Shown here: positions 50,816-60,426 of the stretch, in pieces
How positions within the stretch are numbered: position 1 is the first letter of the stretch
Layout: each line of letters opens with the position of its first letter
DNA from: Natrinema gari JCM 14663
GTDB taxonomy: Archaea > Halobacteriota > Halobacteria > Halobacteriales > Natrialbaceae
DNA length: 60,648 nt
Direction: 5' to 3'
Assembly (NCBI RefSeq): GCF_000337175.1
Contig: NZ_AOIJ01000044.1
Span: forward strand, 41,147-101,794
Program-made: the position numbers and the translations under genes
Notes under the pieces: generated by a model
The model's database searches: none
What the model saw: the letters and a program-made list of their open reading frames with translations, nothing else
What the model was told of the DNA's origin: nothing

Positions 50816-51508
50816 ATGAGTCTCCCGATAGCGATGGGCTGGCGGCACCTGCTCTTTGCCAACTGGCCGGTCGATCCGGCAATCGTCGCGGAACGGCTCC
50901 CCGATAGTCTCTCCGTGGAGACCTACGACGGCCGGGCGTGGCTCTCGGTCGTGCCGTATCTCAACGTCGACGTTCGCCCGCGAGGTCTCCCCGCAGCCGT
51001 CGGCGTCGACCTGCCCGAACTCAACCTCCGGACGTACGTCAGCCGGGACGGCGAACCCGGCGTCTACTTCTTCAGCCTCGATGCCGAGGGGGTCCTCGGC
51101 GTCGTCGGTGCGCGACTGTTCCATCGGCTGCCGTACTACTACGCCGACATCGAGATCGCCGGGACCGACCGCGGGATCGCCTTCGCGAGCGAGCGCCGGC
51201 ACCCGGGTGCAGCCCCGACCGAATTCGTCGGCACCTACGAACCGGTCGGGGACGCCTTCGCGCCGGAGCCCGACTCGCTCGCGGCATTTCTCACCGACCA
51301 CTACCGCTACTACACGACGGCTCGAGACGGGACGCTTTGCTACGCCGACATCGACCACGAGCCCTGGACGCTCCGTGCGGCGACGGCCGAGATCGAGCGG
51401 AACTCGCTGTTCGAGGCCAACGGGTTCGACGCGCCCGCTGGAACGCCGGTCTGTTACTACAGCCGCGGCGTCGACATCGCGTCCTCACGGAATCGGCAGT
51501 GGAAGTGA
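50816..51508 (+). CDS. DUF2071 (YqjF-like) protein
   Basis: A 230-residue protein with the YqjF pattern: MGWRHLLFANWPVDPAIVAERLP at the start, WLSVVPY, LNLRTYV, GVYFFSLDAEG and YYYADIEI. The fold is acetoacetate-decarboxylase-like; the biochemical role of the family is unknown. The frame is intact. Confidence 0.85.
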   Translation: MSLPIAMGWRHLLFANWPVDPAIVAERLPDSLSVETYDGRAWLSVVPYLNVDVRPRGLPAAVGVDLPELNLRTYVSRDGEPGVYFFSLDAEGVLGVVGARLFHRLPYYYADIEIAGTDRGIAFASERRHPGAAPTEFVGTYEPVGDAFAPEPDSLAAFLTDHYRYYTTARDGTLCYADIDHEPWTLRAATAEIERNSLFEANGFDAPAGTPVCYYSRGVDIASSRNRQWK

Positions 51509-51722
51509 GCCGCCCGCGAGCCAGCCGGGGCGATCGGTAGACCTCGAGTCCCACCTCGAGAAACGGGGACTCCGTGCAGCGCTGGTCCATCGCGGCGATC
51601 TCCGCGCCCGAATCCTCGCGGGCGGCGTCGTGTGCGTCGGCGACGAACTCGAGCCACGGTCGTTACCGGTCGACTGGAAAGAGCGGAACCTACATGTTCG
51701 TGACCCCAAATGGGCACGTACG

Positions 51723-52520
51723 ATGAACGACCCTGGCATCCAGTCGCTGATGGACCAGGAGACGCTCGATCGGCGTGTTCGGACCGGCGCGGCCCCTGAG
51801 TGGGTCGCCGACCACTGGCACTCGTTTCGCGAGGGACTGTTGGGCGAGCGAAACGGCACGTCGTTTCCGTGTTTCTTCGGGGCCGAATCGGTCCGGGACG
51901 GCGAGCCGATCTACACCGCCGTGCCGTCGATGAGCGACGCCGGCGCGCTGTTGACGCTGCGCGATCGGCTCCTCGAGTACCTCGACATCTACGAGGACCA
52001 TTCCGAGCGGGCGTCGCTCGTGACGTTTTTCAAGCCGCCCGCGGAGCCGCTGTCGGAGCGGGAGTATCACGACGCGCTCTGGCACATCCTGCAGACGCTG
52101 CACTGTCACGATCCCGAGCCCTGGCCCGCGGATATCCCGACCGATCCCGACGATCCCTACTGGGAGTTCTGTCTCGGCGGCGAACCCATGTTCCCGACCT
52201 GCCGGGCTCCCTTCTACGGCGAGCGCAAGAGTCGGTACTGTCCGGTCGGCCTCGAGATCACGTTCCAGCCGCGGGCGCTGTTCGAGTCCCTCGATGTCAC
52301 CGCCGACACTGAGGCCGGCCAGCGCGCCCGCGACGTGATCCAGGACCGCCTCGAGGAGTACGACGGCGTCTGTCCCCACGCCGACATCGGCGACTGGGGC
52401 GTCGAGGGCGACCGGGAGTGGCCCCAGTACATGCTCTCGGCGGACGAAGAGCAGGCCCCGTCGACGTGCCCGATCACGATCACGCGGACGCACCCGAAAC
52501 CCGCCGCGAGGCTCCCATGA
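51723..52520 (+). CDS. YqcI/YcgG-family protein
   Basis: The 265-residue product has [30 protein letters not shown], the Cys-containing [25 protein letters not shown] and a C-terminal Asp/His segment. These are typical of the YqcI/YcgG (guanitoxin biosynthesis heme-dependent GntA-like) family, whose studied members are heme oxygenases. The exact substrate here is unknown. The stop overlaps the next start (ATGA). The 214 bp upstream hold no gene. Confidence 0.82.
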   Translation: MNDPGIQSLMDQETLDRRVRTGAAPEWVADHWHSFREGLLGERNGTSFPCFFGAESVRDGEPIYTAVPSMSDAGALLTLRDRLLEYLDIYEDHSERASLVTFFKPPAEPLSEREYHDALWHILQTLHCHDPEPWPADIPTDPDDPYWEFCLGGEPMFPTCRAPFYGERKSRYCPVGLEITFQPRALFESLDVTADTEAGQRARDVIQDRLEEYDGVCPHADIGDWGVEGDREWPQYMLSADEEQAPSTCPITITRTHPKPAARLP

Positions 52521-53116
52521 CGAACGACGGGGGTCCCCTGGACGACCGCGCGGTCGACGACGGGCGACTCGCGGACGCCGCGCTCGTCCTGATCGACCTC
52601 CAGCGAGGGTTCGACGACCCCTCGTGGGGCGAGCGGAACAACCCCGACGCCGAAGCCAACGCCGCGGCCCTGCTCGAGCGCTGGCGCGAGACAGATCGCC
52701 CGATCGTCCACGTTCGACACGACTCGACGGACCCCGATTCGCCGCTCAGGCGTGGCGAGCCCGGGTTTGCGTTCAAACCGGAGACGGCACCGCTCGCGGA
52801 CGAGGCGACGATGGCAAAGTCCGTCAACAGCGCGTTCGTCGGGACGGATCTCGAGGCGTGGCTCCGCGAACGGGGACTCGAGACGCTCGTGATCGCCGGG
52901 CTCACGACGGACCACTGCGTCTCGACGAGTACGCGGATGGCGGAGAACCTCGGCTTCAACCCGCTTCTCGTCAGGGACGCGACGGCGACCTTCGACCGGA
53001 CGTTCGACGGCGAGTCCTTCGACGCGGCAACGGTCCACCGCACCGCACTGGCCCACCTCGAGGGCGAGTTCGCCGAAGTGGTGACGACCGCCGCGGTCAT
53101 CGAGACGCGGTCCTGA
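52517..53116 (+). CDS. Isochorismatase-family cysteine hydrolase
   Basis: A 199-residue hydrolase with the catalytic triad of the family: Asp in LIDLQRGF, Lys in AKSVNSAF and Cys in TTDHCVSTS, preceded by the usual VIAGL. It would hydrolyse an amide or vinyl ether. It is coupled to the YqcI/YcgG gene by a 4-bp overlap, which suggests a shared pathway. Confidence 0.9.
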   Translation: MTNDGGPLDDRAVDDGRLADAALVLIDLQRGFDDPSWGERNNPDAEANAAALLERWRETDRPIVHVRHDSTDPDSPLRRGEPGFAFKPETAPLADEATMAKSVNSAFVGTDLEAWLRERGLETLVIAGLTTDHCVSTSTRMAENLGFNPLLVRDATATFDRTFDGESFDAATVHRTALAHLEGEFAEVVTTAAVIETRS

Positions 53117-53213
53117 GGCCGACCCACGTGGTCGCGACGCCCGACTCGCGTCGCTCGCGTGTGACTGGTGACTTCCACCCCACACTTAACCGGGTTCCCG
53201 TCCTCGAGTCGGT

Positions 53214-53681
53214 ATGCGAGTCGCAGTCGCCGGCACGTTCGGCCCCCTCCACGACGGCCACCGAACCCTGTTCGAGCACGCGCTCCGGTTCGGTACGGAC
53301 GGCGTCGTCGTCGCGCTCACCAGCGACGAGTTGGCGGTCGAAACGCGCCACGAACCCCGCCCCGTGCCGCCGCTCGCGGAGCGAACGCGGGCGGTAACGG
53401 AAACGCTCTGCGAACTCGACGCGTGGGACCGTGACGTCGAACTCCACGTGCTCGAGACCGAGTACGGAATCGCGACCGACGAGCCGTCGATCGACGCGTT
53501 GGTGGTGTCACCCGAGACGGCCACCGAACTCGAGGCGATCAACGACCGCCGCCGGGAGCGCGGGTTCGCCCCGGTGTCGGGAATCGTCGCCCCCTACGTC
53601 TACGCCGACGACGGCGAGCGGATCTCCTCGACGCGGATCGTGAACGGGGAGATCGACGAACACGGACGGACGGTCGCGTAG
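53214..53681 (+). CDS. Archaeal phosphopantetheine adenylyltransferase
   Basis: A 155-residue nucleotidyltransferase with the HxGH motif in GTFGPLHDGHRTL and the late motif ISSTRIVNGEI. It makes dephospho-CoA from phosphopantetheine and ATP in coenzyme A synthesis. Normal length for the archaeal enzyme. It is a single gene. Confidence 0.92.
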   Translation: MRVAVAGTFGPLHDGHRTLFEHALRFGTDGVVVALTSDELAVETRHEPRPVPPLAERTRAVTETLCELDAWDRDVELHVLETEYGIATDEPSIDALVVSPETATELEAINDRRRERGFAPVSGIVAPYVYADDGERISSTRIVNGEIDEHGRTVA

Positions 53682-53750
53682 GTCGGCCCCGTGCCGACGA
53701 ACGAGTCGATGACGCAATAATAATAGCTCGGGAGACTATCAACGTAGCTA

Positions 53751-54161
53751 ATGACTGGAGACCGGCGACCGCTGTTGGTCCTGTTACTGGCGAGCGCACT
53801 GCTCGCGACCCTGATGATACACCTGCGGTTCGTGCCGCGATACGTTCCCGACGACGTACTGTTGACCATGCTGACCGTGGGTGCCGGATGGGTGACGTAC
53901 ACGCTCGCGTTTTACGCGCTCGGCCGGCTGACGGCTGCGCCACAACACCAGGAGTTTCCCGACATGCGGTTCGCGGACATCGGGATCGCGTTCCTCCTCG
54001 TCTCGATGTTGCTCCTGCTTGCCTTCGACGCGTTCGGACTCCCGTTCGACGGGTTGCTCGGCGTCTACGCCGTCCCCGCGCTCGGGATCTATGCCGGCCT
54101 CGCGTGCATCGGCTGGTCGATCGGCCGCCGGACGGAAGCGATCAACGAGATCGTAACATGA
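53751..54161 (+). CDS. Small membrane protein with four predicted helices
   Basis: A 136-residue protein with TM segments at about residues 8-24, 38-60, 75-95 and 100-122, and charged ends. No functional motif is visible. An AT-rich stretch just upstream (AATAATAATAGC) would supply the promoter. Family unknown. Confidence 0.75.
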   Translation: MTGDRRPLLVLLLASALLATLMIHLRFVPRYVPDDVLLTMLTVGAGWVTYTLAFYALGRLTAAPQHQEFPDMRFADIGIAFLLVSMLLLLAFDAFGLPFDGLLGVYAVPALGIYAGLACIGWSIGRRTEAINEIVT

Positions 54162-54194
54162 GGCGAGTCCGCGCTCGTCGTCAGCGCCCGAGAC

Positions 54195-54638
54195 TCAGTC
54201 GTCGTCAGCGCCCGAGTTCGCCACGAAAACCGGCACGTCACCGAACCGGATGATGTGATCCGTGACGCTGCCCATCGCCAGCCGATGAACGCCGCCGCGA
54301 CCGCGGGACCCGATAACGATGAGGTCAGCGTCGATATCGCGAGCGTGCTCGAGGAGCGTCTCCGCCGCTGCCCCTTCGAGAACCGTTCCGGTGACCTCGA
54401 GGCCGGCCGCCGCGGCCCGGTCGACGATCTCGTCGACGTACTCCTGTGCCTGGCCGCGGATCGCGTCCTCGGCGCTCGCGGCATCGCCAGGAAGCCGGAG
54501 ATCGCCCAGCGGCCCGGTATCGGCGACGCAGACGACGTGGACCGTCGCGTCGTGGGCGGTCGCGAGTTCGATGCCGGTCTCGGCGGCGGCCGCGGCGTGG
54601 TCGCTGCCGTCCGTCGGCAGCAAAATCGTGTCGAACAT
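54195..54638 (-). CDS. Universal stress protein (UspA family)
   Basis: A 147-residue UspA protein with the full ATP-binding signature GSRGRGGVHRLAMGSV (G-2x-G-9x-G-S) and the N-terminal ILLPTDGSDHA. ATG 54638 is chosen over an upstream in-frame ATG at 54692 because the fold starts there. It is convergent with the small membrane protein gene. Confidence 0.93.
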   Translation of the reverse strand: MFDTILLPTDGSDHAAAAAETGIELATAHDATVHVVCVADTGPLGDLRLPGDAASAEDAIRGQAQEYVDEIVDRAAAAGLEVTGTVLEGAAAETLLEHARDIDADLIVIGSRGRGGVHRLAMGSVTDHIIRFGDVPVFVANSGADDD

Positions 54639-54714
54639 CGTCCTGGTCGTACGACCAGGACCGTGAAATCCCTGCCGGAACGCTGGGTTCATTACGGCCG
54701 AGACGGGTACGGGC

Positions 54715-55512
54715 TCAGATCAGGGCCAGCGGAAACATCACCAGCACGCCGATACCGATGCCGGCGGCAAGCCGGACCTTGCCGCCGTGGGGTAATGGCT
54801 TGCCGACCGCCAACGCCTCAGGGATGAACTCCGTGAGGACGAGGTAGATCATCGCGCCGGCGGCGAAGCCGAAGCCGTACGGAAGGAACTCACGCGCGTA
54901 GCGGACGAAGCCAAAAGCGAGGACGGCCCCGATCGGCTGGGGCAGGCTCGAGAAGACGGCCCACCAGACGAGTTTCCAGTTCGCGACGTCCATCGAGCGC
55001 AGGGGGATCGAGATCGCGGTCCCTTCCGGAATATTGTGGATCGAGATCGCGATCGTCATGAAGAGAGCTAGGATCGGGATGGTAAACCCGAGCAGTTCGG
55101 TCCCACCCTCGAGTCCGAGATCGGCGAAGGAGACGCCGATGGCCACGCCCTCGGGGAAACTGTGGACCGTTAGAATCCCCAGAATGAGCACGAGTTTCTT
55201 GAAGTCGGCTTCCTCGTACTGCCGGGGATCGATCTCGGCGTCCATCAACACGTCGTGGGCGATCACGACGAGCGCGACGCCGGCCGCCATCCCGGTCGCG
55301 ATCTCGAGGGCCGTCCCCTCGGCCAGCCCCTCCTCGACGAGCCCGAACAGCGAGGCGGAGATCATGATCCCGGAGGAGAGTCCCCAGAGGATCACGTTTC
55401 GTCGGTCGCTGATCCCCTCGAAGAAGAAAAACGGGAGCGCGCCGAGGCCGGTCGCCAGTGCGGTAACGAGCCCAGCAACGAACACCAGCGCGAGGTTCTC
55501 GAGGAGCACCAT
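54715..55512 (-). CDS. ZIP-family divalent metal transporter
   Basis: A 265-residue protein with eight predicted helices. The metal-binding motifs are present in helix 4 (VHSFPEGVAIGVS) and helix 5 (IHNIPEGTAIS). It would import zinc or a similar ion, or export from an inner compartment in eukaryotes. ATG 55512 gives the normal N-terminus; the longer frame to 55,668 is leader DNA. Confidence 0.92.
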   Translation of the reverse strand: MVLLENLALVFVAGLVTALATGLGALPFFFFEGISDRRNVILWGLSSGIMISASLFGLVEEGLAEGTALEIATGMAAGVALVVIAHDVLMDAEIDPRQYEEADFKKLVLILGILTVHSFPEGVAIGVSFADLGLEGGTELLGFTIPILALFMTIAISIHNIPEGTAISIPLRSMDVANWKLVWWAVFSSLPQPIGAVLAFGFVRYAREFLPYGFGFAAGAMIYLVLTEFIPEALAVGKPLPHGGKVRLAAGIGIGVLVMFPLALI

Positions 55513-55678
55513 CCGTCGGAACGTAGAACCGAAGGCATAAATCTGCGGCGGAGCCAGCGTTACTGGCCGTTTCGACGGTGTCACTACCGTCGTATGAGGG
55601 GCGTAATGGCGCGGAAGACCCGGCCCGGAACCCCCGTCGATCGGTACCGTCAACAGTCGGCCGGCCAATGACGCGTGT

Positions 55679-57319
55679 ATGTCACTGTGGCGGTCCCGTC
55701 GGACCGGCTACTATCTCGCCCTGGTGGCCGTGACGACCGTGGTTTCTACGCTGGTGTACAACTACGGCATGGCGACGTTGGAGAACGATCCACAGCCGCT
55801 CTACCGGTCGCTCGAGATCGTCTCCCAGACGTATACCACGACCGGGTACGGCGAGGACGCGGGGTGGTCGACGCCTCACATGAACCTGTTGATGATCGTC
55901 CTCCAGCTCACGGGGATCGGCCTGATTCTCACGGGAGTCGATGTCTTCGCCGTCCCGTGGCTTCGAAGCGCGCTCGCGACGACGGCCCCCACGGTCGCAC
56001 CCGACATCGAGGACCACGTCGTCATCTGCGAGTATACGCCTCGTGGCGAGGCGTTCATCGAGGAACTCGAGTCCCGCGGGCAGGCGTACGTCGTCGTCGA
56101 GGAGGACGAGGAGACGGCCATGGAGCTCCACGAAGCGGACTATCGGGTCGTTCACGGGGACCCGGAATCGACCGATGTCCTCGAAAACGCCGGTATCGAA
56201 CGGGCGACGGCGGTCGTGGCCGATGCAAGCGACGACGTAAACGCGAGTATCGTTCTCTCGGCGCGCGAGGCGAATCCGGACATCCGGATCGTGACGCTGA
56301 TCGAGGAGCAGCGCCTCGCGGCATATCACGATATCGCAGGCGCTGACGAGGTGCTGTCGCCGCGGCAGTTGCTCGGCGAGAGCCTCTCCCATCGGGTGCC
56401 GACGGCCGTGACGACCGCAGTCGATGATGGGATCGAAATCGGCGACGATCTGGAACTGGTCGAGCTGTCGATCGCCGAGGGAAGCGACCTCTGCGGACGG
56501 ACCGTCGACGAAATCCAACCCCGCGACCGGTTCGGCGTCGACGGGATCGGTGCCTGGATCGACGGCGCATTCGAGAGTCCGATCCCGTCGGACCGCGAGT
56601 TCGATACGGGGACGCGGCTACTCGTCGCGGGCGAACCGGAGCGGATCGACACCATGCGTGCGGAGGCGATGTCGACGGTCCACTCCTTTTCGGCCCGGCA
56701 CGTGCTCATCGCGGGCTACGGCGAGGCGGGTGCAGCGGCGAGCGATGCACTCACCGATGCGCACACACGGGTGACCGTCCTCGACAGCGACGACAAGGAC
56801 GATGTCGACATCGTCGGCGACGCTCGCGATCCGGATGCGGTCCGCGAGGCCGGTGTCGAGGACGTGTCCGCCGTGATCGTGACCCTCGACGACGATACGA
56901 CGGCCGTCTTCGCGACGCTCGTCGCCCGCGATTTGAACCCGTCGGTCGATATCATCGTCCGCGCGAACGACGCCGACAACGTCCAGAAACTGTACCGGGC
57001 GGGTGCCGACTACGTCCAGTCGCTGGCGACGGTCAGCGGACGGATGCTCGCCTCGACCGTCTTCGACGACGAAGAAGTACTGGCCGTCGACAGGGAGATC
57101 GACGTCGTCAAACTGCCCGCCGGACGATTGGTCGGTCGGACGGTCGTCGACGCCGACGTTCGTTCGCGAACGGGGTGTACCGTCCTCGCCGCCGTCAGGG
57201 ACGGTGAGACGATCTCCGAATTCGATCCGTCGTCGTTCGTCTTCGAGGCGGACGACGACGTCGTACTCGCTGGCACCGACGAGAGCGTTCAGTCCTTCGA
57301 AGCACGGTTTCTCGCCTGA
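55679..57319 (+). CDS. Potassium channel protein with two RCK (TrkA-N/TrkA-C) modules
   Basis: The 546-residue product has a first TM helix (about 12-32), a pore segment with selectivity filter TTTGYGED (about 53-60), a second TM helix (about 68-92), then two tandem RCK halves: TrkA-N at about 112-230 (HVVICEYTPRGEAFIEEL) with TrkA-C, and again at about 343-460 (HVLIAGYGEAGAAASDAL) with TrkA-C to the end. It should gate K+ flux in response to a nucleotide or ion. The first module has VICEYTPRG where GxGxxG is usual, so it may not bind nucleotide. Confidence 0.92.
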   Translation: MSLWRSRRTGYYLALVAVTTVVSTLVYNYGMATLENDPQPLYRSLEIVSQTYTTTGYGEDAGWSTPHMNLLMIVLQLTGIGLILTGVDVFAVPWLRSALATTAPTVAPDIEDHVVICEYTPRGEAFIEELESRGQAYVVVEEDEETAMELHEADYRVVHGDPESTDVLENAGIERATAVVADASDDVNASIVLSAREANPDIRIVTLIEEQRLAAYHDIAGADEVLSPRQLLGESLSHRVPTAVTTAVDDGIEIGDDLELVELSIAEGSDLCGRTVDEIQPRDRFGVDGIGAWIDGAFESPIPSDREFDTGTRLLVAGEPERIDTMRAEAMSTVHSFSARHVLIAGYGEAGAAASDALTDAHTRVTVLDSDDKDDVDIVGDARDPDAVREAGVEDVSAVIVTLDDDTTAVFATLVARDLNPSVDIIVRANDADNVQKLYRAGADYVQSLATVSGRMLASTVFDDEEVLAVDREIDVVKLPAGRLVGRTVVDADVRSRTGCTVLAAVRDGETISEFDPSSFVFEADDDVVLAGTDESVQSFEARFLA

Positions 57320-57348
57320 GGGCCGACGTTGCGTTCACCGGTGGCGGA

Positions 57349-58593
57349 TTAGAGGACGGAGCCGAGATCCAGTCGCTGTTTCGCGAGGTCGACGAGCAAC
57401 GGTGCGTCCCCGGGCTCGAGGAGTTTCGCGATGGCACGTGCGTTGCCCTTGTTGGCCTTTGCCAGCGTGTCGTCGTCGAGTCGCTGGAGATCCCGCATGA
57501 GGTCGTCGTAGCGGTCGTTCGGGGCGAGATAGAGGAGCTGTGTCATCAGCAGCCGGCTCTTGGCGTTTGGCGCGACATCGCGGTGCCAGAGCGTCTCGTA
57601 GACTTCGAGGTTCTCGGCGGTCGGCTCGACGCCGTCGTGTTTGAGACAGCTGTCGGCGGTGGCGGCGGCCGCGCGACCGGACTGCATGCACTTGTTGATC
57701 CCTTCGCCCCAGAGCGGGTCGAGGCTCGGGACGGTGTCGCCGATCGCCATGAACCGATCGGTGTGGAGCTGTCCGGGTTCCTGAATGTGGGCCGAACCGC
57801 GGTGTTGTTTGCCCTCGATCGGTTCGGCGTTCCGGAACCGCGGGTCCGTCTCGAGCCAGTGAGAGAGGTAGTCGTCGATCGTGAAACCGTCGCGGCTGTA
57901 CTGGTCGTGGCTGCCGTTCTGGATGTAACAGAGGCCGACCTTGGCGGTGTCTTCGCCGGTGTGGAAGATCCAGGAGTAGCCGCCGGGGGCGATCTCGTGA
58001 TCCAGTCGCAACATCATGGCGTCGCGCAGGTCCGCGAAACCGGGACGATCGATGTCGATGCCCTCGAACTCGTACTCGATGCCGATGGCGTGGTTCTCGC
58101 GTTTGAGATCGACGACACCGAGTTGCTTCGCGAGGGGGGCGCTCGGGCCCGTCGCGTCGATCACGATGTCGCCGTAGACCGCCTCGTCGCCGTTGTAGGT
58201 GACGCCGACGATCTCACCGTGCTCCATGATCGGCGCGGTGACGCGAGCGTCGAACCGGTACTCCGCCCCGTCGTCGCGGCCATCGCGTACCAGATAGCGT
58301 TTGAAGTCCGCGAACTCCAACACGGCACCGGTCTGGTCGCGGACGTAGTGTTCGGTCGGCGACTCGAGGACGACGCTGTCGGTGTACTGCATCACGACAT
58401 CGTCGGGGATGCCGAAGGCGGCCATCATGGAGTGGAAGGTCCCAGCGGTGGACTTGTTGCTCTGACGCGGGAACTCGTCCTCGGCTTCGGTCTCGAGGAC
58501 GACGACGTCGTACCCTCTGGCGGCGAGATCACGGGCACACTGTGCGCCGGCGGGACCGGCACCGGCGATGACTACGTCGTAGCGGTCGTTCAT
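57349..58593 (-). CDS. Geranylgeranyl-reductase-family FAD protein
   Basis: A 414-residue flavoprotein with N-terminal FAD-binding AGAGPAGAQCARDLAARG, the second dinucleotide contact VIDATGPSAPL and a late FMAIGDTVPSLDPLWGEGI. The family reduces geranylgeranyl double bonds in archaeal lipids or quinone side chains; which one this enzyme acts on cannot be decided. It is convergent with the channel gene. Confidence 0.9.
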   Translation of the reverse strand: MNDRYDVVIAGAGPAGAQCARDLAARGYDVVVLETEAEDEFPRQSNKSTAGTFHSMMAAFGIPDDVVMQYTDSVVLESPTEHYVRDQTGAVLEFADFKRYLVRDGRDDGAEYRFDARVTAPIMEHGEIVGVTYNGDEAVYGDIVIDATGPSAPLAKQLGVVDLKRENHAIGIEYEFEGIDIDRPGFADLRDAMMLRLDHEIAPGGYSWIFHTGEDTAKVGLCYIQNGSHDQYSRDGFTIDDYLSHWLETDPRFRNAEPIEGKQHRGSAHIQEPGQLHTDRFMAIGDTVPSLDPLWGEGINKCMQSGRAAAATADSCLKHDGVEPTAENLEVYETLWHRDVAPNAKSRLLMTQLLYLAPNDRYDDLMRDLQRLDDDTLAKANKGNARAIAKLLEPGDAPLLVDLAKQRLDLGSVL

Positions 58594-58971
58594 GTAATCC
58601 AGACTGTTGTGGACCTTAATTAGTTTGTCCTGTTACGGTCGCCGGTACGTGGCGGAATCCCTTGCGCATCGGCCCTGGGACCGGAAACGCGTCGGACCCC
58701 GACCACAGCGTCGGTCGCGGGCGATGGCGTCACGCGACCGACGCGAGCGGACCGGTCCGCTCGAGCCAGAACACACTGCGATCGGACAGACCCGATCACT
58801 GATACGCTTGCGGTGGCCTGAGTGCCACGCTGTACTCGGTGCCGTCGTCCCGGACAAACTCGAACACTATTCAATCTCCGATAAATATTTTCAGTCCGAA
58901 CGATTCGACGAGACGAACACGGATGCCGAACGTCACACTCGAGGCCGCCGCTCGACGGGCCGAGCCGATCG
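58594..58971. other. Intergenic region without a recognised gene
   Basis: The right part (58,870-58,900) is AT-rich (CTCCGATAAATATTTTC). The left end holds the promoter of the flavoprotein gene. Short open frames on both strands look like chance. Confidence 0.5.
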
Positions 58972-59388
58972 CTAACGGACGATCGTCACTGGAACGGGTG
59001 CGCGTCGCGCGACCCGCTCCGCGACGCTGCCGAGCAACACCCGCGAGACGCCGGTTCGGCCGTGACTGCCGACAGCGATTCGGTCCACATCGGTGGTCGT
59101 CGCGTAGTCGACGATCGCGACGGACGGCTGGCCGACGATCGTCTCCGTCTCGAGCGCACAGCCGTAGTCGGCCGCGCGGTCCTCGGCCTCGGCGAGCAGT
59201 TCCCGAGCGGCCTCCCGCTGGCGCTCGAGCAACACGTCCGGACCGAGGTGTGCCACCTCGCCGTAGCCGCTGTTAGTCGGATCGACGGCGTGGACGGCCG
59301 TGAGCGTGTCGTCGGGGTGTTCGGTACACGCGAACTCGAGCGCCGCCCACCCCGGCTCCGAGTCGTCGAGCGCGACCAGCAGGTGCAT
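58972..59388 (-). CDS. Universal stress protein (UspA family)
   Basis: A 138-residue UspA protein with GSHGRTGVSRVLLGSVAERV (complete ATP-binding signature) and N-terminal LLVALDDSEPGW. ATG 59388 (MHLLVALD) is preferred over 59409. It is the fourth Usp gene in this region. Confidence 0.92.
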   Translation of the reverse strand: MHLLVALDDSEPGWAALEFACTEHPDDTLTAVHAVDPTNSGYGEVAHLGPDVLLERQREAARELLAEAEDRAADYGCALETETIVGQPSVAIVDYATTTDVDRIAVGSHGRTGVSRVLLGSVAERVARRAPVPVTIVR

Positions 59389-59519
59389 ATCGACCGCTAC
59401 GGGGGGCATCCACTTGAGTGTCATCCTCAGCCATATTCGGTCGCCCGGAACGCGGCGGCCAAGGCCAGACGGACCGTCGTCCTGCGGGGCGAACTCCAAC
59501 TCTCGAGTCGGACACGGCA

Positions 59520-60311
59520 CTACTCGATAGACCCGTCGTCGAACGATTGCTCGCGCCAGGTCGTCCAGTCGTAGAGGCGCTCGAGTTCGCCGCCCTGCTG
59601 GCGGATCGCGACGGCCGTATTGAACAGGAAGGCGGCGACGAGCGACGTGCCGACGAGCCACGTGGCGTCGGCGAGCGCACCGTACCCGGTCGCGTAACTC
59701 GTCACCAGGTCGACGAACACGATCGCTGTGACACAGACGATCGCCGGCAGCAGGTGCCGAGTCAGCGCGGCAAACGTCGTTCCCTCGTGGACGCGGACGG
59801 CCCGAACGCCATAGAGGACCGCCCACGCGGAGGTGACGACCCAGCCGACCGCGACAACCAGCCGAGTCGCGGACGTCTCGATGAGGAACGTCCCCCACCA
59901 GGCAGCGACGAACCCGACGATCACGACGTAGTCCGCCCACACGGGCAGCAACCGAGAGCGATCACCCCCGGTCGGCTGGTCGTGATACATCGCGCGGATC
60001 GCCAATGCGAGAAAGAGGATGAAAAACAGGATCGCGCCGTCGACGAACCGGCGGATCCAGTCGGGCTCGAGCAACAGCGAGGCGACGCCGGCGACGGCGT
60101 AAACGATCGCCGCACCGATCCCGATCAGGAGGAACCACTGTTCGGTGCGCGCCTCGACCGCGAGGACTTCACGGACGTAGACCGTCGCGTAATAGAGCAA
60201 CACCACTGCTGCGACGCCCATCGCGAGATACGCGAACAGCCGTCCGATCGCGACCGTCGCGGCCGGATCACTGGCATCGAACGTAATCGACGGAATCGGG
60301 GCGAACACCAT
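59520..60311 (-). CDS. Seven-TM membrane protein of unknown function
   Basis: A 263-residue protein with seven predicted TM helices (first about 22-45, last about 215-240). It has no retinal-type Lys pattern or transporter motif I can name. It is 115 bp downstream of nirK on the same strand and may be linked to nitrite reduction or the membrane electron chain. ATG 60311 is chosen; longer starts run through the intergenic region. Confidence 0.7.
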   Translation of the reverse strand: MVFAPIPSITFDASDPAATVAIGRLFAYLAMGVAAVVLLYYATVYVREVLAVEARTEQWFLLIGIGAAIVYAVAGVASLLLEPDWIRRFVDGAILFFILFLALAIRAMYHDQPTGGDRSRLLPVWADYVVIVGFVAAWWGTFLIETSATRLVVAVGWVVTSAWAVLYGVRAVRVHEGTTFAALTRHLLPAIVCVTAIVFVDLVTSYATGYGALADATWLVGTSLVAAFLFNTAVAIRQQGGELERLYDWTTWREQSFDDGSIE

Positions 60312-60426
60312 CGGGTGCAACTGTCGGCCGAACCGGTATAAGTATACAGCCCCGTTTCCGGGGATCGGGAAGGCACCGATGGGTCCAGGCCGCATGCTAC
60401 CGCTCGAACGGGCGGCCGAGTGGGGC

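Noticed and set aside
49906-50862. Long N-terminal extension of the second tandem Usp gene
   Set aside because: The UspA fold begins at ATG 49905; the rest is the shadow of the SDR gene.
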